A DNA stretch of 64,000 bases, taken from IMG/VR virus record IMGVR_UViG_3300025000_000061, positions 87,783-151,782 of that record; one strand, 5' to 3'. The notes under the pieces were generated by a model. The model was given only the letters and a program-made list of their open reading frames with translations, had not been told where the DNA came from and did not search any database. This document shows positions 59,935 to 64,000 of this stretch, piece after piece; within the stretch, counting starts at the first letter, position 1, and every line of letters begins with the position of its first letter. The translations under genes and the position numbers were made by a program. Source of the stretch: a virus.

Positions 59935-60717
59935 TTATTTCATATTATTAATTCTAGGAATAATAATATCATTTATGTATTTATCATTTATTTCAGTAGC
60001 AATCCAACTTCTATTATACCTAATACATGATTCTATTTCTGTTCCACTTCCAGCAAAAGGTATATATATTAAATTACCTTTATTGCTTAATCCTTTTACA
60101 ATCCAATCGCTAATTTCATTACTTTTTTGAGTAGGATGTTCAGTTCTTAATTCCTTTTTCATATATGGTTTAGATGGTGCTTTTAAAATTGAAGTAGGAA
60201 ATCTATAACCATTATTTTCTGTAATTATATTTTGATAATCTATATTATGATTTTTACTTTTTGTTTTATCATTATTTCTATTACGAACATACTCGTTTCC
60301 TTGTGTTTTTAAATCATTTATATTAAAAACACAATTTGATACATTAGATTTCTTTTTCTTAAAAACTATAAATTGTTCATGTATTTTCATTGGTATATAA
60401 TTACTATTCCACATTGCTCCTGGTTTCTCCCATATCTCTTCAAATCTATAAACAAAATCATTTTCTAATGCTTCAATTAATACAAAACTTAACATAGGTT
60501 GTTGACCCCAAATAACTAATTGTCCATTATTTTTTAAAATTCTATTATATTGTTCAAATATACCTTCAATTTTATAAGAAGAATCCCAATTAACTTTATT
60601 TAATGGTAATTTACCATATGGTTTATCTTCAATTATTAAATCAACACTTTTTTCAGATAATTGTTTCATAAAATTAATACAATTATCATTATAAATTTTA
60701 TTAATTTCAATTATAAT
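59935..60717 (-). CDS. beta-class DNA methyltransferase, ATT start
   Basis: The first ATG (60669) cuts into the conserved start. GAGG at 60727-60730 is 9 nt before ATT at 60717, giving (M)IIEINKIYNDNCINFMKQL, the usual opening of this family. Motif IV is EDKPYG (usually DPPYG; here Lys replaces the first Pro). Then come GQLVIWG, HPTQKS and motif I PFAGSGTE near the end. Catalytic motif before SAM motif is the beta (N4-C or N6-A) order. The Lys in motif IV is odd; activity is uncertain. Confidence 0.82.
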   Translation of the reverse strand: MIIEINKIYNDNCINFMKQLSEKSVDLIIEDKPYGKLPLNKVNWDSSYKIEGIFEQYNRILKNNGQLVIWGQQPMLSFVLIEALENDFVYRFEEIWEKPGAMWNSNYIPMKIHEQFIVFKKKKSNVSNCVFNINDLKTQGNEYVRNRNNDKTKSKNHNIDYQNIITENNGYRFPTSILKAPSKPYMKKELRTEHPTQKSNEISDWIVKGLSNKGNLIYIPFAGSGTEIESCIRYNRSWIATEINDKYINDIIIPRINNMK

Positions 60718-60778
60718 TTCCCATCACCTCATTAATAATTATATAAACTTATACAAAACTACATAAAATAAAAAACAA

Positions 60779-60810
60779 AATAGAGGTAGTCATCAAAAAC
60801 TACCTCTATT
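60779..60810 (-). terminator. rho-independent terminator (minus direction, possibly both)
   Basis: A perfect 12-bp stem (60779-60790 with 60799-60810), 8-nt loop. Read leftward it is followed by TTGTTTTTTATTTT, a good U tract. It ends whatever is transcribed leftward from the gap 60811-60921 before the methyltransferase gene. Confidence 0.8.
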
Positions 60811-60921
60811 TATCCAATATTTACCATATGAAATTTACAAACCCTTGATTTACAACACTTTGTTGACTATTAATTTCTGCTAAATCATAACCAAACAACA
60901 ATTTTGTGTAGATATTGCCTT
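60811..60921. promoter_or_regulatory. non-coding gap with the CAAACCCTT motif
   Basis: No gene. CAAACCCTT lies at 60838-60846, followed by AACACTTT; the element pairs TGATTTA with TAAATCA across about 30 nt. The same words (AAAGTGTTG, seven other bases, AGGGTTTGT; and GCAGAA) occur in the leader at 19324-19404, read on the opposite strand. It may be a leftward RNA ending at the terminator 60779-60810 or an operator. Confidence 0.45.
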
Positions 60922-61030
60922 TTGACATATTAAATTATATATAATATAATACACATGAGGGGTATCAAACAAAACAAACAACACTAGGTTTTTGGATCGC
61001 CTCCATTCTTACTAGTGTTGTTTGTTTTTA
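60922..61030 (+). ncRNA. small RNA 1 with its own perfect promoter
   Basis: TTGACA (60922-60927), 17-bp spacer and TATAAT (60945-60950) predict a start near 60957. The transcript ends in a perfect 16-bp stem (60972-60987 with 61012-61027) followed by TTTTT, giving an RNA of about 75 nt. The 24-nt loop contains CGCCTCC, complementary to Shine-Dalgarno sequences. No ORF follows. A regulatory RNA acting on ribosome binding sites is a fair guess. Confidence 0.72.
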
Positions 61031-61055
61031 TTCATATTTATCATATTCTTTAAAT

Positions 61056-61178
61056 TTGACTTCTTACATTAAATGTATTATAATACTCATATTAAAATAT
61101 TAAGTTTTCGCGAAAAAACTTTCGGCAAATAACACTAGATTATTGGGTACTCATCATGTCTAGTGTTATTTGCTTTTT
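61056..61178 (+). ncRNA. small RNA 2, sister of small RNA 1
   Basis: TTGACT (61056-61061), 17-bp spacer and TATAAT (61079-61084) predict a start near 61091. A 7-bp hairpin (61102-61108 with 61115-61121) precedes a 14-bp terminator stem (61125-61138 with 61160-61173) followed by TTTTT. The stem end AACACTAG/CTAGTGTT is the same as in small RNA 1, while the loops differ. This looks like a duplication with diverged targets. From 61179 to 61259 I see nothing else. Confidence 0.72.
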
Positions 61179-61259
61179 AAATTGAATTTATAAGTGTCAA
61201 GTATTTTCACCTTATCCCCTATCGACAAAAGAAGTGGTGGGGAAGTGGAAGAGAGGACG

Positions 61260-61631
61260 TTACTTCACAACTTTTGCCCACTCATCACCCCATATATTCT
61301 TTAATTCCCTCAATGCAGATTTTACTAATCCATTAATTTCATCAGGATTAATGTTATATCCTTTTTCTTCTAATCTATCAGACAGCCAATTATAAGCCAA
61401 CACAACTTTTTCCTCACTTTTTGCATTAATATCTATTCCATGTTGTTCAGCATATTGTACTGCTAATTTTGCTAATTCTAATTTTGCACTATATTCAGAT
61501 TCCAACTTTATCATTTCTTCTGTTCCAATTTTCTTTCTAATATAAGATATTAAATAATATATACCAATAGTAGAAAGTCCATATAAAGCATCAATAAATA
61601 TATTTTGAAAATAAGTATTCATAAATTCCAT
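61260..61631 (-). CDS. holin, LL-H family
   Basis: GGAGG is 7 nt before the ATG. One N-terminal membrane helix (about 11-30) is followed by a helical soluble part with KLELAKLAVQYAEQHG and a late PDEINGLVKSALREL, the layout of phage LL-H holins (123 residues). It should form the membrane lesion that lets the amidase reach the cell wall. It is the last gene of the lysis cassette. Confidence 0.82.
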   Translation of the reverse strand: MEFMNTYFQNIFIDALYGLSTIGIYYLISYIRKKIGTEEMIKLESEYSAKLELAKLAVQYAEQHGIDINAKSEEKVVLAYNWLSDRLEEKGYNINPDEINGLVKSALRELKNIWGDEWAKVVK

Positions 61632-61648
61632 ATTAAAACCTCCAATTA

Positions 61649-62437
61649 TTATTTATTATTAGTAATAATACGATCAAGCATTGTGAATAGTAACCATGCT
61701 TGAACTGGTTCTGCTAATTTCTTTTTCCAATCTTCTGCATTATTAATTAGACCTTTATTAGCAAGATTATCTAAACTTTTAATTCCTGATTCTTCCATCC
61801 ATTTTTCGATTGCCATATCAATTAACTCCTCCTTATCAATTACTTTATCTACTTTAATACCTAAAAAATCTCCAATACCTTGAGCAATAGCAAATGCCAT
61901 CTTATCTTGAAATTCAGGATCATTTAACATTTTTTCTTCTTCTGGATTTGAAATAAATAGCATTTCTATAAGTGTAGCAGGACATTTTGCATATTTTATT
62001 ACATAGAATTTTGCTTCTTTATCAGGATCACCATCAGATAAATCTTCTCTATATATTAAATTAGGAAATGTTGCTTTAACTTTTGAATGAATTTTAGTTG
62101 CTAAAATATCAGAATAATTCTGACCAGGAGTTGTAAAAATCTCAAATCCCCTAGCGGTAGAATTATTACAAGAGTTACAATGCAGACTTACAAAAACATC
62201 TGGATTATAACCATTAGCAATTTGCATACGTTTAACTAAATCTTGACTTAAATTAGAAGGCCAAGATACTTTATCACTATCTCTTGTAAAACATACATCT
62301 ATACCAGCAGATTTTAGATAATTTGCTACTTTAAATCCAACAGACATATTAATATTTTTCTCTTGTGTTCCATTTATTCCCAAAGCGCCTGAATCATAAC
62401 CACCATGCCCATAGTCTATGCAAGCGAGTTTATTCAT
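61649..62437 (-). CDS. N-acetylmuramoyl-L-alanine amidase (endolysin)
   Basis: The ATG at 62437 lies after GGGAGA with normal spacing. The Amidase_3 fold is clear: IDYGHGGYDSGA (zinc His), an early Glu (TQEKNINM), SLHCNS (second zinc His) and TLIEMLFISN (catalytic Glu). The last 60 residues have helical repeats with EKWMEESGI that probably bind the wall. There is no signal peptide, so release depends on the holin. Confidence 0.92.
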   Translation of the reverse strand: MNKLACIDYGHGGYDSGALGINGTQEKNINMSVGFKVANYLKSAGIDVCFTRDSDKVSWPSNLSQDLVKRMQIANGYNPDVFVSLHCNSCNNSTARGFEIFTTPGQNYSDILATKIHSKVKATFPNLIYREDLSDGDPDKEAKFYVIKYAKCPATLIEMLFISNPEEEKMLNDPEFQDKMAFAIAQGIGDFLGIKVDKVIDKEELIDMAIEKWMEESGIKSLDNLANKGLINNAEDWKKKLAEPVQAWLLFTMLDRIITNNK

Positions 62438-62461
62438 AAACAAACATCTCCCTATATTTAA

Positions 62462-62746
62462 TTAAATTTTATTATTATAATCCTTTTCCGTTTGAATATC
62501 ATTACTTTGTGTAGAAACATTTAAATCACTTAATTTACTTTTATATTCAGCATATTGATTCAATACTTCAACTCCGTTAATTCCAACAAAACCAAATAAA
62601 AACGCTTGAATAATATTTACTAAATCTGAAATATTTTTATCAATGTAATGTGAGTATAGAGTATAAAGAGTTACTGTAATTAGAAGTATTGCTAGAGTTG
62701 AAATTTTCTTTTCTTGTATACTTAGTATATTTTTCAGATATTCTAT
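62462..62746 (-). CDS. small membrane protein, holin-like, ATA start (94 aa)
   Basis: GTG at 62755 lies inside the GAGGTG site; ATA at 62746 is 8 nt from GAGG and gives (M)EYLKNILSIQEKK. Two hydrophobic helices (about 15-32 and 43-59) and a charged C-terminus suit a second holin or antiholin. It lies between the amidase and the XhlA-like gene. Confidence 0.68.
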   Translation of the reverse strand: MEYLKNILSIQEKKISTLAILLITVTLYTLYSHYIDKNISDLVNIIQAFLFGFVGINGVEVLNQYAEYKSKLSDLNVSTQSNDIQTEKDYNNKI

Positions 62747-62777
62747 TGTAATCACCTCATGTTGGTTGCTATAAAGT

Positions 62778-63173
62778 TTAATTAATTAGTTTACTTGATT
62801 GATGTATAACCGTATAAATAGCCACACCAGAACTTATTAAAGTTGTAATTACAGCACCTATAGTAATTATCGTCTGTGTACGAATTTTACTTTTGCCATC
62901 AATCTTTGTAGTTTCAATTTTAACATCATTATTTTGCTTATTTATAATCAAACTATTAAGACTTCCTAATATTAAATTATTGTTTGTGGTAGATTTGGCA
63001 TCCATCAATTTTAAATCAGCACTTATTTCTTCTTGATTTTTAATAACGTATTTCATTGCTTCTTGTTGTTGAACCATACCTACTTCGATCTTTGACAGTC
63101 TCTCATCATGGTTAATTATTTTTTCATGAATATTATCAAATTTTTCCTTAATCAATTCTTCATCCACTGACAT
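62778..63173 (-). CDS. XhlA-like hemolysin/holin accessory protein
   Basis: The ATG at 63173, 7 nt after AAGGAAGG, gives MSVDEELIKEKFDNIHEKI, the usual XhlA start; an upstream in-frame ATG at 63242 would add 23 residues and is less well placed. A coiled-coil region (HDERLSKIEVGMVQQQEAM) is followed by a polar linker and one C-terminal membrane helix (about 108-126). XhlA-type proteins join the membrane and help lysis. First visible gene of the lysis cassette. Confidence 0.75.
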   Translation of the reverse strand: MSVDEELIKEKFDNIHEKIINHDERLSKIEVGMVQQQEAMKYVIKNQEEISADLKLMDAKSTTNNNLILGSLNSLIINKQNNDVKIETTKIDGKSKIRTQTIITIGAVITTLISSGVAIYTVIHQSSKLIN

Positions 63174-63329
63174 ACCACATCCTTCCTTAATATTAATAAA
63201 TTCCTCCGTTTCGCTCTTAAAATTATTTTCACAATTATTCATAAAACACTTTACAACTCCTCTCTTATGTTATATACTTATGTCACACAATAATACTCTT
63301 ACTATTATTGCTGTTATGAGGTATGGTGT

Positions 63330-63446
63330 ATGAGAGTGGTACACCATACCTTTCAAATACATAATAAATTAAATCAAACACAATTCAATAAAATATTAAC
63401 TTTAGAATCTCATAGACCATCTGCGAGAGCCATTGAGCACCAATGA
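63330..63446 (+). CDS. possible 38-aa ORF under a start-site hairpin
   Basis: ATG at 63330 is 8 nt after GAGG and opens 38 codons (ending LESHRPSARAIEHQ). The ribosome binding site and the first base of ATG lie in a perfect 12-bp stem (63319-63330 with 63340-63351), which would hide them. This part is more G+C rich than its surroundings. Coding is only a possibility; the hairpin could instead serve the leftward lysis transcript. Confidence 0.3.
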   Translation: MRVVHHTFQIHNKLNQTQFNKILTLESHRPSARAIEHQ

Positions 63447-63530
63447 TGTATTTATGGGGTTCTAATTATTGTTTATTATTTGTATAGATATATAAACCTC
63501 CTTAAAAACATATTATCAAATTTATTTAAT

Positions 63531-63565
63531 AAAAAGAGAAGTAGAGCATAAATACTTCTCTTTTT
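63531..63565. terminator. bidirectional terminator in the lysis leader region
   Basis: A perfect 13-bp stem (63531-63543 with 63553-63565) with a 9-nt loop, T-rich on the right and A/T-rich on the left. It separates the lysis cassette from the gene at the right edge. Confidence 0.75.
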
Positions 63566-63895
63566 ATTTTATTATTTTTACTTTATACCCTAATTTCATG
63601 TACAAAATACTACAATAATCTACATTTTACGACATAATTTATCCAATATTTGACATAAAAATCATGATAAAAGGTTTGTTTCATCATGAGTAAAATGATT
63701 GATTATAAATAAATTATAAAATAGAGTAATTATTTCTTATCAAATAACTATTCTATTTATTTTGCATTATATTGAGTATTTTAATTTTTTAATTTAAACA
63801 ATATTAAGTTTTACTATGTATAGCGAAATAAATATTCAGTTATTATTTAATTTTATTAAGTTGTAGTTACCACACTAACGCTTTTCGTTGGTTAG
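63566..63895. other. non-coding stretch with weak dyads
   Basis: No gene seen on either strand. A 7-bp dyad (63662-63668 with 63683-63689) encloses AAAGGTTTG, a weaker copy of the recurrent motif. A T/A-rich imperfect hairpin lies near 63718-63756. A stem ending in CTAAC/GTTAG at 63875-63895 could be the terminator of the gene at the edge. I find no convincing promoter. Confidence 0.4.
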
Positions 63896-64000
63896 TTATA
63901 AGAGTATTTCTTGTGGCGGTTGCTTTTTGTCAATTTCAAATTGTGCGAGCAATTCCGCTTCTCGCTTACTTATTTGTATGTCTTGGTCTTTACCAAACTT
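63896..64000 (-). CDS. C-terminal end of an unidentified phage protein
   Basis: On the minus strand a frame enters from the right edge and runs 34 codons to TAA at 63896-63898 (KFGKDQDIQISKREAELLAQ, then FEIDKKQPP). It is slightly richer in G+C than neighbours. It may be the last structural gene before lysis, but 34 residues are too few to identify. Confidence 0.5.
   Translation of the reverse strand, partial: KFGKDQDIQISKREAELLAQFEIDKKQPPQEILL

Noticed and set aside
60922-61178. Type III toxin-antitoxin (ToxIN-like) RNA.
   Set aside because: There are only two units with different loops, no tandem pseudoknot repeats and no ToxN-like gene beside them.
1-64000. tRNA genes, CRISPR arrays, insertion sequences and a retron or diversity-generating reverse transcriptase.
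   Set aside because: I looked for tRNA-like arms, regularly spaced direct repeats, transposase and reverse transcriptase motifs and saw none. A tRNAscan or CRISPR finder run would be decisive.

Overview
The window is about 64 kb of very AT-rich DNA (roughly a quarter G+C), packed with short genes that almost all have strong AGGAGG-type ribosome binding sites. It reads as a large temperate phage, or plasmid-like prophage, of a Firmicute, most likely a Clostridium-type host. The replication block runs Sak4-like ATPase, small protein, DnaB-like helicase, TOPRIM primase, RecJ, DnaE. Together with a large serine recombinase, a phage ATP-dependent ligase, and dUTPase, thymidylate synthase and RNR genes, this recalls the SPbeta / c-st type of phage. 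The link to SPbeta rests on remembered gene order, not on an alignment.

Layout. 0-2.9 kb: small early genes, a DnaQ-like exonuclease, a lipoprotein and a strongly folded non-coding stretch. 2.9-6.0 kb: a promoter-headed operon of ATP-dependent DNA ligase, macro domain protein and WGR-PARP. 6.1-19.2 kb: a replisome operon (SSB-like, Sak4-like, DnaB-like, primase, RecJ, DnaE, RecD2-like). 19.2-31.6 kb: about 35 mostly small accessory genes, many with zinc ribbons. 31.7-35.8 kb: class II ribonucleotide reductase, HNH-AP2 endonuclease and dUTPase. 35.9-45.7 kb: more small genes, a Dam methylase, two radical SAM proteins, and an NRK-like kinase next to an NMN adenylyltransferase. 45.7-55.7 kb: VWA protein, aspartate carbamoyltransferase, ThyA, DHFR, dNMP kinase, 5'-nucleotidase and HNH protein, closed by a terminator. 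55.7-57.5 kb: a fragment of the host gene yyaL, a symmetric 50-bp attP and a large serine integrase. 57.7-60.7 kb: a DGQHR-type protein, a GIY-YIG protein and a methyltransferase. 60.9-61.2 kb: two tandem small-RNA units. 61.2-63.2 kb, minus strand: a lysis cassette (LL-H holin, amidase, small membrane protein, XhlA-like). 63.2-64 kb: non-coding structure and the end of another minus-strand gene.

Three themes stand out. First, about 15 genes begin at AUA, AUU or ACG codons placed 8-10 nt after a good Shine-Dalgarno, including clearly conserved genes (Dam, radical SAM, HNH, MmcB-like nuclease, ATCase), so usual ORF callers truncate or miss them. Second, the phage carries an ADP-ribose/NAD+ gene set (PARP, macro domain, ATP-using rather than NAD-using ligase, NRK-like kinase, NMNAT). 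Third, it carries a near-complete pyrimidine deoxynucleotide supply line that reaches back to aspartate carbamoyltransferase, which is unusual for a phage. Phage genes lie on both sides of an intact-looking attP, so the sequence is best read as the unintegrated (circular) form rather than a chromosomal junction.

Several small genes are broken by single-base changes in A or T runs or by an in-frame TAA. These may be real decay or sequencing error. No tRNA, rRNA or CRISPR array was seen.
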